Source: a bacterium | GTDB lineage: Bacteria > Bdellovibrionota_C > UBA2361 > OMII01 | Direction: 5' to 3' | Assembly: GCA_017853605.1 (NCBI GenBank) | Contig: JAFMJG010000010.1 | Coordinates: 1-37,403 of the forward strand | DNA: 37,403 nt | In this document: one piece after another, positions 7,639-16,755 of the stretch | Layout of the letters: the number at the start of each line of letters is the position of its first letter | Position numbering within the stretch: position 1 is the stretch's first letter | Notes under the pieces: model-generated | Seen by the model: only the letters and a program-made list of their open reading frames with translations | Databases searched by the model: none | What the model was told of the DNA's origin: nothing | Made by a program: the position numbers and the translations under genes

Positions 7639-10600
7639 TTAGAGACCGAGCCACTTCGAAACCGAGTGCGCGATGGTGTCGGTGATGGAGAGCATCTTGT
7701 GGCGCTTGAGGGCGTCGATGACGACGGGCATGATCTCCTCACTCGACACCCCTTCGAGAAGGGGGGCCGCCATGCTGAGGGTGTTCGCCAGCACGAGCCA
7801 ACGCTCCTCTATCTCAAGCCCCTGTGCGCTGACGAGGTCAAAAAAGGAGTTCACGGTGTCCCGCACGCCCTCGAGCGTGAGCGCTGCCGGGCTCGCTGCG
7901 AGACGCTCCTGGAAGGCACGGCAGGCCTGCTCGGCACGCCCTGCCGTGCCTGGCCCCGCCTTAAGCATCGTCGCCAGGAGCTGCGGAACGCGCGCTGGCT
8001 CAAGGAAGGCGGCCCTGATGGCCTGCAGGAGGAGCTTCTGGTCAGCCTTGGAGATCGGTTCAACCGCGCCCGCGTCGTACCATACGACCGTCGGCATGCC
8101 GCGTTGGAGCGCCGGACGGCCCGTTGCGGGATCGTAGAGCACCCCGAAGTTCCCAAGGTTGACGTCTGACTGGTACGCCTCCTCGACGAGCATCATGCGC
8201 AGCACTTCGAGCCCCACGGATCTCCTGATCGCGCCGCTGTCGAGCCCGTGCTTGGCTATCTCTGGGCTGTCGAGCTCGTAGCCCGGAAGGAGCGGCGTCA
8301 CGATAGCCCCCGGGCGGGTCAAGGCGTGTGTAACTTCGGGAACCCTAAAGAGCACTCCGCCACGCCCGGAAGAGAGAACTGAGCGCAGCAGGGCGGTGTT
8401 CGCCACCTCGCGATCGGTGTCGGTCTGGCCGCGCAGCTGCTGGCGGATGACATCTGCCGTGTTCGGCGGAAGGGCGAGCTGCCCGAAGGGGCGCGCCGTG
8501 TTGATGTGCCGGACGAGCGTCGCGACGAACGCGCAATCTGTCTCGATCTCGTCATGAATGAAGGGATGAATGAGCTTTACAACCGAGGCCGCGGCGGCAC
8601 CCGGGACACGGCACTCGAACGTTGCGGCCATCGATCCTTCCGCGATCTTGCGGCCGCTGCAGCTGTTGTCAAAGGCGTGCGAGCCGTAGATAGAGCGGAT
8701 CGTGTGGTAGAAGAGGGTCGAGTCGCACTCGCGGTTCTCGCTCGAGAGGGAGCGGAAAGCCCGCTTGTACTCGGGGGGCACGTTAAGCGTCGCAAGCTTC
8801 TGCCCAAACTTGACGAAGGCCGGCCCCATGGAGGCCAGGATGCTCGCCGTGAGGGTCGGCACGTCCGAAGAGGAGCCACGGGATGCCTCCCACACCTTGA
8901 GGAGCACCATCGGCAAGCGGCGCTCGGGGCACGCGGCGAAAGCCGTCGCAACGAAGGCCGAGAGCTCGGCAAGCTTCGTCTTGGGCAGACGGGAGGCGCC
9001 AAACGCGTTCTGCACGATCGCGGCGCCGGCGGCCTTAAAGAACGCATCCCTGGCCCGCTCGTCGCTGTAGATGCCCTTTTCGCCAGAGAGCGCCTCTGCA
9101 AAGAAGTCCGTGATCGTGCGCTCGTTGAGGAGGCCGCTCTGGAGCCCCTCTACTGTGGAGATGGCGATGCCGAAGCGCTTCTGGGCGCGGATGAGGCAGT
9201 CGGGGGTGGAAACCGGAGACTTGGAGGTAATGAGGCGTGAGGGATTGCAGTAGTCGCTAATGTTGTCCGCCTGGCTGCCATTGAACCACGCCTTGGCGGG
9301 CGAGGAGAAACGCTCTTCGCCCATGAAGTAGAGCAGCGCTTGCGCCTTGTCATACGGGGTGTAGAGCCTTACGAGCTGGAACACGGAGTCGAGCTTTACG
9401 CGGGACTCAAACTCCACGTCGCCCCGGACCTGCGATGCCGAAGGATCGGCGAGAAGGGCGCCGAGCGCCTCCTTGAGGGCGATTGAGTTCGCGCCGTCAA
9501 CGAAGGGCCGAAGGTGGCGGTCTCGCTCCCGTGAGGCGGCCGAGAAGGAGCCGAGGATGGCCCTCAGCTGCGGCTCTTGCGCCGCGAGGCGCTGCAGCTC
9601 CTCGGGCTGGGGCTTGAGCGCGCGAAGCAGCGTCCGCGCGATGTCGGGGTGGGCCATAAGGGCGCTTTCGGCAGCCCCGTGCAGCTGAAAGAGGCGGGCC
9701 TCAGCCGTCTGTGCGAGCCCCTCATTCATGAAGGCATCCCTGATGAGCGTTAGCACGTCGGTGCTCTCCTCGCGCATGATGCGCGGCTGGAGGTGCCGTA
9801 TGTCGTCGAGGTACGAGAGCTTTCCGAGCGAGAGAGCCTCACACAGCATCAGGTCGCGCGCCGCGCTCTTGAACGGCCGGAGCTTGAGGAGCTCCTGCGC
9901 CTTCTCCAGGCCCTCGGGAAGGCTCGCGTAGCTGGCAGCGTGAAGGTCGTTCCAGAGGAGCTGCGCGAGCACGTGCGGGAGGGAGAGCGCCTCAAGATGG
10001 AGGCACCGGCTGCTCTCGTACGACTCTCGGCCCTGCCCGACGAACTCTCTCCGCGCCGCATCTTCTCCTCGGCACTTGATCGCATCAGAGAGCATGTCCG
10101 AGAGGGGAAGGTATATTGCGTTGCGGCTCCACAGGAGGCTCCTGCCGCCGTCGAGGAGCTGGTCAGTGTCGTTAAGGTCGTGCTGCGACCACAGGGCTGG
10201 GAGCTGCTCCTGAAAGAATCGCCGCGTGACGGCCTCAGTGGGCGCTGGGTGCTCAAGGAGCGCCTCAGAGAGGCTCACAGCTTCCTGCAGCAGCTTCTCC
10301 ATCCGCTCATGGTCAACCGGCGGGGTGTCTGCCGGGTTGAGGCTAAAACGGGCCACAACCTTGCGGTTTTCCCGCTCAACGAGCTGCGTAAGCCGCTGCC
10401 GGATGAGCGCCTGGTCATCGGCGGACAGCGGCTGATCGCCGAAGGAAATGAGGATGAATGGCGCCTCGCCAGAAAAAGGGGAGGTCTCCATCACTGCAAC
10501 GGAGCCGCCAGGAATCCTGCGGATGAGGACGGGCGCGAGCAGGTCTGACGCCTTCTGCTCCAGGGCGCGAGCGAGCGCGTGGTGCTGCAGCTCGCGGAGG

Positions 10601-12264
10601 AGCGTCGACTCTCTCCGTGGGCCAGCGGGCGCCTGCGAGAGCCTGTCGATAGCTGCGCGCACTGGGGACGGAGAGTAGGAAGATGGGCTGGGGTTCTCGG
10701 CGAGAGCCGCCCCGTCGGTGAGCCCGAGGCGAAGGGAGGGGAGAGAGTCAACGAGCGAGACGAGCAGCTGGTGCTCGCTCTCGTCAGGGCTCGTCGCCAA
10801 AGCGTGTGCGAGGCTCGACAGCTCGCTCGTCAGGAAGATCGGGCTGCCGCCGAACGAGAGCTCCGTCTCCCGTGCCATGCCTACGAGCTCCGAGAAGATC
10901 GCGGCAGGGGAGGCGCTCTCTGCGAGGCGCAGTGCGATGTAGTGGTTGACGATCGCCCCAGTCGTGAAGAGGTAGAGGGGCTCCTGCATCAGCTCGTCAG
11001 TGGCTGGCAGCCTGTGCTCTGGAAGGTAGCGGCCCGGATCCATTCCGCGCAGCAGCGCAGCCGACTCTTCGAGTGAGCAGCCCGAGATCTCGTCGAGCCA
11101 CTCCTGCAGGAACTCCTCTTCGTGGAAGCCAAAGTACAGGGCGCTGGCGGCATGCCAGTCGGCGATCTGCTCTGAGGAGGGATTCCCGTCGAGAAGGTCG
11201 CGGATGGCGAGGGGCGGCGCCAGGTCTTCGTCTGGCTCAGAAAGCCCTGGAGCAAAGGCAGTAGCGTAGTGGCCGAGGATCTCTTCCCTCTGTCGGGGAA
11301 GGGCGCCTGGCGCCATGAGCTTGAGGTCCTTCTGCACTATGAGGGGCTCCAGATCCTCGGGAAACGAGCGCGGAAGCAGCAGGTCAGCAGGCTGTGGGGC
11401 CGGCAGCGCTGGCGCCGGGCTCGCTGCAGAGCGAGGCAGCTTGTTGGTGAGCACCTCGTTCGCGCGGCAGCGCCGCAGCGTCGAGGGGTGCGTGCTCAGC
11501 AGCGGCACATCCCTGAGGTCGCTGAGGATCCCGGCGCGCTCCTCATCCCTGTAATCGGAGCGCCCAATGACCAGGTCCTCATACTCCATGAGTTTGCGGA
11601 GGGCGTTGCCCATACCTTGTGGGGGCTCGCCGAATAGTGATGACAGGAGCGTTGCAACCCGATCGCAGTGATACTCAATCTCGTATGACTGCAGCCGGTC
11701 ACCGAAGGGGTTGTTAACCCAAGAGGCGATGCGCTGCTTCGTGGAGCCGGCAAAGATCAGGTGGGCGAGCTCGTGGTAGAGCACTGGGTGAATGAGCTCT
11801 GGCTTGTGGTCAAGGGCCTCAAGGAGCTGGGTGTTGACGTAGATACGCCGCGTGACCGGATTGATGAAAGCCTGAGGAAGGTAGGGCTCGAGGTCGAGGG
11901 AGGTGGCCTCGTCGAGATCGATACGGGGATAGCTTTCGAAGATCGTCAGCGAGATGGGGCTGCCTTTTAGCCCGAGCTCTTCGGCTGCACGATTCACGGC
12001 TGCCGAGAGCGCGACGTGGCATGGGTGGCTGGAGGGCAGGATCTTGTTGCCGCGCTCCATCTGGGCGTCGAAGACTTTGGCCTGGTGCTGATGAGCCGCA
12101 GCCCGAATGTCGATGCTCGCGCTCGATGCGGCCGGCCGGGCGTTGCGGGCGCCCCTAGGCTGCGTGGCGTGCGGCAGGGAGAGAGACCCAGTGGCGTGCT
12201 GGCGCCGCCCAGTGGCGTGGCAGACGGGTCGCGTGGGGCTTTGGCTTGACGGGAGGCGGCGCAT
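7639..12264 (-). CDS. M48-like metalloprotease fused to a UbiB/COQ8-like (ABC1) atypical-kinase domain
   Basis: A 1541-residue single frame. The ATG at 12264 is preferred over a TTG nine bases upstream; neither has a clear ribosome site. Near the N-terminus a metalloprotease motif HELAH (residues 164-168) is followed by EYHCD (197-201), matching the HExxH plus ExxxD pattern of M48 peptidases. Residues about 210-1130 are leucine-rich and probably helical, with no family I recognise. The C-terminal 400 residues carry ABC1/UbiB features: KFGQ near 1150, a glycine/alanine loop GSMAATFECRV near 1209, VVKLIHP near 1228, QSDVNLGNFGVLYDP near 1363 (compare COQ8 QTDPNWSNFFYDP) and YDAG in place of DFG near 1396. 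There is no obvious signal peptide or membrane anchor, so it is probably cytoplasmic. It is divergent from a sigma-like gene. I know of no such fusion. Confidence 0.85.
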   Translation of the reverse strand: MRRLPSSQSPTRPVCHATGRRQHATGSLSLPHATQPRGARNARPAASSASIDIRAAAHQHQAKVFDAQMERGNKILPSSHPCHVALSAAVNRAAEELGLKGSPISLTIFESYPRIDLDEATSLDLEPYLPQAFINPVTRRIYVNTQLLEALDHKPELIHPVLYHELAHLIFAGSTKQRIASWVNNPFGDRLQSYEIEYHCDRVATLLSSLFGEPPQGMGNALRKLMEYEDLVIGRSDYRDEERAGILSDLRDVPLLSTHPSTLRRCRANEVLTNKLPRSAASPAPALPAPQPADLLLPRSFPEDLEPLIVQKDLKLMAPGALPRQREEILGHYATAFAPGLSEPDEDLAPPLAIRDLLDGNPSSEQIADWHAASALYFGFHEEEFLQEWLDEISGCSLEESAALLRGMDPGRYLPEHRLPATDELMQEPLYLFTTGAIVNHYIALRLAESASPAAIFSELVGMARETELSFGGSPIFLTSELSSLAHALATSPDESEHQLLVSLVDSLPSLRLGLTDGAALAENPSPSSYSPSPVRAAIDRLSQAPAGPRRESTLLRELQHHALARALEQKASDLLAPVLIRRIPGGSVAVMETSPFSGEAPFILISFGDQPLSADDQALIRQRLTQLVERENRKVVARFSLNPADTPPVDHERMEKLLQEAVSLSEALLEHPAPTEAVTRRFFQEQLPALWSQHDLNDTDQLLDGGRSLLWSRNAIYLPLSDMLSDAIKCRGEDAARREFVGQGRESYESSRCLHLEALSLPHVLAQLLWNDLHAASYASLPEGLEKAQELLKLRPFKSAARDLMLCEALSLGKLSYLDDIRHLQPRIMREESTDVLTLIRDAFMNEGLAQTAEARLFQLHGAAESALMAHPDIARTLLRALKPQPEELQRLAAQEPQLRAILGSFSAASRERDRHLRPFVDGANSIALKEALGALLADPSASQVRGDVEFESRVKLDSVFQLVRLYTPYDKAQALLYFMGEERFSSPAKAWFNGSQADNISDYCNPSRLITSKSPVSTPDCLIRAQKRFGIAISTVEGLQSGLLNERTITDFFAEALSGEKGIYSDERARDAFFKAAGAAIVQNAFGASRLPKTKLAELSAFVATAFAACPERRLPMVLLKVWEASRGSSSDVPTLTASILASMGPAFVKFGQKLATLNVPPEYKRAFRSLSSENRECDSTLFYHTIRSIYGSHAFDNSCSGRKIAEGSMAATFECRVPGAAAASVVKLIHPFIHDEIETDCAFVATLVRHINTARPFGQLALPPNTADVIRQQLRGQTDTDREVANTALLRSVLSSGRGGVLFRVPEVTHALTRPGAIVTPLLPGYELDSPEIAKHGLDSGAIRRSVGLEVLRMMLVEEAYQSDVNLGNFGVLYDPATGRPALQRGMPTVVWYDAGAVEPISKADQKLLLQAIRAAFLEPARVPQLLATMLKAGPGTAGRAEQACRAFQERLAASPAALTLEGVRDTVNSFFDLVSAQGLEIEERWLVLANTLSMAAPLLEGVSSEEIMPVVIDALKRHKMLSITDTIAHSVSKWLGL

Positions 12265-12473
12265 AGAAGCCAAAAAGGTATTACGAATCAGGGCACTAAG
12301 CTCGCGCTGCGGCCAAAAAAATGGCGAGAGCGGATAACCATGCGTAGGGGCTTGGATTTTTTTTGCGGTCTGGGATGGCTATGGGGACCGCATTTCGCCT
12401 CGAAGAACCGGCCCACCACGTTGCATTTTCCGTGTTGGTTGGTAGCCTCCCTGACCCTGAATTTTAAGGACCT
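12265..12473. promoter_or_regulatory. Divergent promoter region between the protease-kinase and sigma-like genes
   Basis: A 209-bp gap more A/T-rich than its surroundings, with an A7 and a T8 run. It holds a perfect 7-bp inverted repeat TGCGGTC/GACCGCA (12364-12370 and 12386-12392) that could be an operator or RNA hairpin, and a second pair CTCGC/GCGAG (12301-12305 and 12324-12328). A TAATAC that could be a -10 for the leftward gene lies at about 12278-12283, which would give a nearly leaderless transcript. AAGGA at 12466-12470 precedes the rightward ATG. Confidence 0.4.
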
Positions 12474-14069
12474 ATGAGCCCCAGGACACCTCAGCACACG
12501 ACCAAAAGGCAGCAGCGCCCCGCCACCCCCTCAGCCGCAGAGGTCATGGAGTCGCATGAGGCTGCGGTGGAGATCGCCCGGCGATCAGTCAAAAGCCTGC
12601 CGGCGCTGAGCGCCATAATTATCTCCAGGACGCCCGAAGCCCGAGCCTCGTTGCGCTGCCAGGTTGCCAGTGCCGAGAGGTGGGCCTCTTCGATCGCTGC
12701 CGAGCTTGCGCGGGGAGACCTCAAAAAGGCCCCACGCTCTGCGCAGCTCCGATGCAGGGAGCTCGCCGGCGAGCTTGAGGGCCTGATGGAAACGATCCGA
12801 TCCTGCAGCGAGCGGATGCAACAGATCTGGGCTGCGCCCAGCGGCTCGCCAGACGTTGCTCCCCGGCTGCCGAAACAGGAGCTGTGTGAGCTCTTCAATG
12901 TCTTAGCGGAGCGTCGCCACGAGTTTTGGGCCCGCCTGCACTCCTTTCCGTTCGTCGCGGCCCGTCGGACCGCCGAGCTTAAGCGGTGCCTGGAGGGAGA
13001 GCTTAAGATCCCATCAGCCGTCTTCAGAAAGCCGACCGATGCGAGGTCGGGGCAGGATATCGTGGGGGAGATTCGCGCGGCGGTGTCATTCCTTGAGGAG
13101 AAGCTGCAAGCCCCAGGCGTGAGCAGCTCAGGGGCATGGCCAGCGTGGCAGAGGCTCGGCAGGCTGCTGAGCAGCTTGCCGCCACTGCCAGAGGAGGCGA
13201 TCGAGCTTTCGTCTGAGGTCCAAGAGAGGGGAAGATGCCTCATCGAGGCAAGCCGCAGCCACGATGACGGGCTTAGGGCGGGGCTTGAGAGCGAGCTTGG
13301 GGGCACAGCCTCAGAGACTAGCGCCCGCATCGGGGAGATGCTCGCGGTGCGGGATGAGTACATCGCGCTCAAGAGCTACATCTATGCGGCCAACGCCGCG
13401 CTCGGGTTCGTGTTAGGGAGCTCAAAGCGGGATGCCTGGCACGTTCGCGACGACGTGCTGCAGGCCGCCCGCCTCGCGCTACTCAAGGCGATCGAGCGGT
13501 TTGATCCCGGCCTGAAGCGGGCCTTTTCCACCTATGCTGGCTATTGCGCCGAACAGCTCACGACTGAGGAGCGCAATCGGATCTTTTCCAGCGTTAGGGT
13601 GCCCTTGTACGCTCGGGCAAGCTACGCAGCTCTCATACGGCTGCCCGAAGAGGAGCTTCGTGCCCTTGATGCCGCTGCTATCGCAGAGCGCCACCAGCTA
13701 AGCCTCGCTACTGCCCGGGCGCTGCTGCGGATGGCGACCGGAATTAAGAGGATAGGGGACGTTCCCGGCCCTTCCGGCACGGCCCTCAATCTTGCGGCCC
13801 AGCTCAGGGACAGGGGCGAAAGCGAGGCTCAGCAGATCTTTGAGTCGGCAGAAAACAGGGAGCTCGCTGACAAGCTCTTGGCATGCCTGAGCGAGCGAGA
13901 GCGCCACTTCGTGAGGCTCCGGTTCGGAATCGGGCACGAAACTCAGATGACGCTTGAGGAGCTAGGGAACCAGGCTGGGATAACGCGTGAGCGGGCCCGG
14001 CAGGTGCTAGCCGGCGCGCTCAAGACGATGCGTTGGCATTGGGAGAGAGGCAGCGGGGATAGGAGATAG
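12474..14069 (+). CDS. Sigma-70-family RNA polymerase sigma factor-like protein with a long unique N-terminal half
   Basis: A 531-residue protein; AAGGA lies four bases before the ATG. About residues 294-375 form a sigma region 2: DDVLQAARLALLKAIERFDP and AFSTYAGYCAEQL align with the canonical DLIQEGNIGLMRAVEKFD and FSTYATWWIRQ. Residues about 472-520 form region 4 with a helix-turn-helix: LSERERHFVRLRFGIG, then MTLEELGNQAGITRERARQVL. The -10 recognition helix is altered (YCAEQLTTEE instead of WIRQAITR), and region 3 is weak. Residues 1-290 are helical and charged and match nothing I know. It should direct polymerase to a private promoter set, perhaps including the divergent protease-kinase gene. 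That target is inference. Confidence 0.82.
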   Translation: MSPRTPQHTTKRQQRPATPSAAEVMESHEAAVEIARRSVKSLPALSAIIISRTPEARASLRCQVASAERWASSIAAELARGDLKKAPRSAQLRCRELAGELEGLMETIRSCSERMQQIWAAPSGSPDVAPRLPKQELCELFNVLAERRHEFWARLHSFPFVAARRTAELKRCLEGELKIPSAVFRKPTDARSGQDIVGEIRAAVSFLEEKLQAPGVSSSGAWPAWQRLGRLLSSLPPLPEEAIELSSEVQERGRCLIEASRSHDDGLRAGLESELGGTASETSARIGEMLAVRDEYIALKSYIYAANAALGFVLGSSKRDAWHVRDDVLQAARLALLKAIERFDPGLKRAFSTYAGYCAEQLTTEERNRIFSSVRVPLYARASYAALIRLPEEELRALDAAAIAERHQLSLATARALLRMATGIKRIGDVPGPSGTALNLAAQLRDRGESEAQQIFESAENRELADKLLACLSERERHFVRLRFGIGHETQMTLEELGNQAGITRERARQVLAGALKTMRWHWERGSGDRR

Positions 14070-14111
14070 GCGCCCGGTCCCTGGCGTCGGCACAAGGCGT
14101 AAGTGCATGAA

Positions 14112-14127
14112 CGCCCTTTGTTGGGCG
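14112..14127 (+). terminator. Hairpin between the sigma-like gene and murI, no U-tract
   Basis: CGCCC-TTTGTT-GGGCG forms a perfect 5-bp stem just after the sigma-like gene. There is no run of T after it, so it may be a weak terminator or only an RNA structure. Confidence 0.3.
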
Positions 14128-14186
14128 GCCCTGCAAGGAGCGCCCGCAAGCTTGTCTACTCCGCCTGCTCTCGATACACTTCGGCG

Positions 14187-14993
14187 ATGCTTTTGTCTGG
14201 CGGAACATCGATTGGGCTGTTTGACAGCGGGCTTGGCGGCCTGACGGTTTTGCGCGAGCTTCACCGCGCGTGCCCAGGGCAGCGTTACGCCTACTTGGGC
14301 GACAACGCCCGGTTTCCCTACGGCACGAAGAGCGCGGACACGATCGTGCGCTACTCGCGCGAGTGTGCCGGCTTCCTTCTCAAGCAGGAGGTCGGGCTCA
14401 TAGTCGTGGCCTGCAACACCGCCTCGTCTATCGCGATTGCTGCCCTCGAGGCCGAGCTCTCAGTGCCAGTTATCGGCACCGTTGTGCCGGCAGTGCGCGA
14501 GGCGCTGGCAGCAACCCGCTCAGGCGTGGTCGGGGTGCTCGGAACCAATGCGACGGTGGCTAGCGGGGTCTACGAGGCCGCGCTGCGGGAGCGGGAGGCG
14601 GGCGTCAAGGTGACCTCCCAGGCGTGCCCGCTCTTTGTGCCGCTCGTTGAGGCGGGGATGCTCGATGGGGAGATCGTAGAGAAGGTTGCTGAGCTCTACC
14701 TCGCCCCGCTCAAGGCGCAGGGTGTCGACACCGTGATCCTGGGCTGTACGCACTACCCGCTGCTGATCGGCCCAATCAGGCGGTTCCTTGGCGATGGCGT
14801 TGCCGTTGTCGAGTGCTCTAAGGCGATTGCGCGCGACGTGCAGGATCTTCTTGGGCTGCCGGGCGCGCCTGCCCAGGGCCGGGGTGCCACACAGTACTTC
14901 GTCACTGATGAGGTTGGCCAATTCAACAAGCTGGCGGGCCTCTTCCTCGGCGGCCAGCATGTAGAGGCCGTAAGGATAGAGAGCCTGCTCTAG
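14187..14993 (+). CDS. murI: Glutamate racemase
   Basis: About 268 residues. The enzyme interconverts L- and D-glutamate for peptidoglycan precursors. Both catalytic cysteines are visible in their usual settings, VVACNTAS (C76) and ILGCTHYPLL (C187), as are the N-terminal IGLFDSGLGGLTVLREL and the YLGDNARFPYG segment of the aspartate/glutamate racemase family. Length is normal. I chose ATG 14187 because it starts just before the conserved IGLFDSG strand; an upstream ATG at 14103 gives an atypical extension. It follows the sigma-like gene by 117 bp and ends seven bases from the stop of the convergent hypothetical gene. Confidence 0.95.
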   Translation: MLLSGGTSIGLFDSGLGGLTVLRELHRACPGQRYAYLGDNARFPYGTKSADTIVRYSRECAGFLLKQEVGLIVVACNTASSIAIAALEAELSVPVIGTVVPAVREALAATRSGVVGVLGTNATVASGVYEAALREREAGVKVTSQACPLFVPLVEAGMLDGEIVEKVAELYLAPLKAQGVDTVILGCTHYPLLIGPIRRFLGDGVAVVECSKAIARDVQDLLGLPGAPAQGRGATQYFVTDEVGQFNKLAGLFLGGQHVEAVRIESLL

Positions 14994-14999
14994 CAGCCG

Positions 15000-15650
15000 T
15001 CAGCCCTCTGGCGGGAATGGCTCGTCCTCAAGGAGCTTCTTCTTGAGGTCCGCCAAGGTAACGATCGTCGGCTGCCTGCGCCTCGACACCGGCGACGCAG
15101 CGATGCGCTCTGCAGAGCTCGTTGCCGTCTCTAAATTCGATATCACGCGGCGCAGCATAGAGTGCACTACCTGCTCCCAGTTCACGAGCTCCGCCATCTC
15201 CTCAAGCCCCTCAGCCACTTGTTCCATCGACGGGCTGCGGCGCGAGTCGCAGATGTAGTTCAGCAGGCTAAGCGCGTCATCGCGCTTGCCGCAGGCGAGC
15301 AGGCGCTGAATCTGGTGGTCAACGGTCTCAAGCTGCTGGAGCATCTTCATGAGCGATGCCCAATGGTCGTCGTTGAACACCGCCACATACTCGTTTGAGT
15401 GCTGGTCGAGCGTTGTCGCCTGCTCCCGGAAGCCGGTCACGCGCTCATGGAACCACTGCGCCCTGGCGCGCACCGACCTGTCTGCCGAGCGGCGGCGCAG
15501 CAACGGCCACCCGATACGAAAAACTGCTAGGGTCGCAATGCCGGCTATGAAGGCCAGGGCCAAAGGAATCCAGGGCGTGCTGAGGAGCTGCATAAAGGAG
15601 TCTTCGCCCGATAGCCGGAATCGCTTTATGGTCCGGGCCTCTTTCGCCAT
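15000..15650 (-). CDS. Membrane-anchored hypothetical protein
   Basis: A 216-residue protein with one membrane segment near the N-terminus (about residues 26-45, WIPLALAFIAGIATLAVFRIG). A charged, helical cytoplasmic domain follows with repeated Gln/Glu/Leu heptad-like patterns (KMLQQLETVDHQIQRLLACGKRDDALSLL and a later MEQVAEGLEEMAEL), compatible with a coiled coil. No family recognised. An alternative start at 15593 would shorten the head to seven residues before the membrane helix. It lies downstream of moxR on the same strand with 94 bp between, so it may be the last member of that transcript or independent. Confidence 0.7.
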   Translation of the reverse strand: MAKEARTIKRFRLSGEDSFMQLLSTPWIPLALAFIAGIATLAVFRIGWPLLRRRSADRSVRARAQWFHERVTGFREQATTLDQHSNEYVAVFNDDHWASLMKMLQQLETVDHQIQRLLACGKRDDALSLLNYICDSRRSPSMEQVAEGLEEMAELVNWEQVVHSMLRRVISNLETATSSAERIAASPVSRRRQPTIVTLADLKKKLLEDEPFPPEG

Positions 15651-15729
15651 TGGGGACGCAACTTTTTGGCAGGGTGCCCGGCGCTTCGCGCAAAATCAGG
15701 CGTTTTTTGGGTGTTTTTCGTAGTGTGGC

Positions 15730-15744
15730 GGGGATCCTGTCCCC
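15730..15744 (-). terminator. Short G/C hairpin directly after the moxR stop
   Basis: GGGGA and TCCCC pair around a five-base loop immediately downstream of the MoxR gene. A-rich rather than T-rich sequence follows on the minus strand, so intrinsic termination is doubtful. Confidence 0.25.
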
Positions 15745-16755
15745 CTAGGCCGCACGGACAAGCCGCTCAACTACCGGCGCCATCAGGGCCCGCAGCGCAT
15801 CCCTGGCGTCGCCAGCGCCTGCGTGGAAGCGCAGCCGGTGCAGCAGGACGAACGGGGCGATGTAGTTGAGGTCATCCTCAGTCGCGTAATCACGGCCGTT
15901 AATGAGCGCCCAGGCGCGCACCGCGCTCTGGAGCATGAGGGCAGCCCGGGTGGAGGCGCCGAACTGAATCATGGGGTTGTTGCGGGTGGCCTGGACGATG
16001 GCAACTATCGCCTCGCGCAGCGACGGCTGCACGTGCACGGCCTCGCAGGCGATGCGGGCGTCGAGGATGTCGCTCCTCGTGCATGCCGGCTCGATTGAGA
16101 GGGAGCCCTCCCGGATCGCCGAGTGGGACTCGAGGATGGAGCCTTCGGTTTGGGCGTCCACGTAGCCCATCGGGACCTTGAACAGGAAGCGGTCAAGCTG
16201 CACCTGGGGCAGCGGGTAGGTGCCAGCGATGTCGAGGGGGTTCTGCGTGCCGAGCACAAAGAAGAGCTGGTCGAGGGGGCGCGTTACGTTGTCGAGCGTC
16301 ACCTGCTTCTCGGCCATGCACTCTAGGAATGCGGCCTGCACCTTGGGGCCGGTGCGGTTAATCTCGTCGGCGAGGACGATGTGCGCAAATACCGGCCCGT
16401 GCATGAAGTGAAACTGGCCGGTCTTCGGGTCAAACACGTTGACGCCGAGGACATCGCCCGGGAGCATGTCAGGGGTAAACTGGATGCGCCGAAACGGGAG
16501 GACAGGATCGCGCGCAGCTGATGGGTGGCGCGACTGCCCGGCAGGATCCTCGCTAATGAGCCGCCCGAGGGTCTTTGAGAGGGTGGTCTTGCCGGAGCCT
16601 GGGTAGTCCTCAAGAAGCACGTGGCCATCGGCGACGAGCGCAGCCACGACGAGCCTGATAGTGTCGCTGCGGCCCTTGATGACCCGCTCAAGCGAGGAGC
16701 AGATCCCCGAAACTGTCCGGTGGGCCGCGCCGTGCTGTTCAGCTGTTACCGCCAT
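15745..16755 (-). CDS. MoxR-family AAA+ ATPase
   Basis: About 336 residues. MoxR ATPases act as chaperone-like remodelers that usually work with DUF58 or VWA proteins. The start is fixed by GGAGGAG about eight bases before ATG 16755. Walker A is EDYPGSGKTT (residues 49-58), Walker B is HIVLADEINR (125-134), and FVLGTQNP carries the sensor 1 asparagine. MoxR-typical GDVLGVNVFDP, GPVFAHIVLADEINR and QVQLDRFLFKV are all present. A 15-20-residue polar insert (PAGQSRHPSAARDPV, about 71-85) sits between the first helix and the IQFTPDMLPGD strand where MoxR is usually shorter. It overlaps the upstream TPR gene by 17 bp and is the last gene of the DUF58-transglutaminase-TPR-MoxR operon. Confidence 0.93.
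   Translation of the reverse strand: MAVTAEQHGAAHRTVSGICSSLERVIKGRSDTIRLVVAALVADGHVLLEDYPGSGKTTLSKTLGRLISEDPAGQSRHPSAARDPVLPFRRIQFTPDMLPGDVLGVNVFDPKTGQFHFMHGPVFAHIVLADEINRTGPKVQAAFLECMAEKQVTLDNVTRPLDQLFFVLGTQNPLDIAGTYPLPQVQLDRFLFKVPMGYVDAQTEGSILESHSAIREGSLSIEPACTRSDILDARIACEAVHVQPSLREAIVAIVQATRNNPMIQFGASTRAALMLQSAVRAWALINGRDYATEDDLNYIAPFVLLHRLRFHAGAGDARDALRALMAPVVERLVRAA

Noticed and set aside
9793-10548. Long plus-strand open frames opposite the protease-kinase gene
   Set aside because: They are antisense to a real gene in GC-rich DNA, lack ribosome sites and encode Arg-rich low-complexity products.
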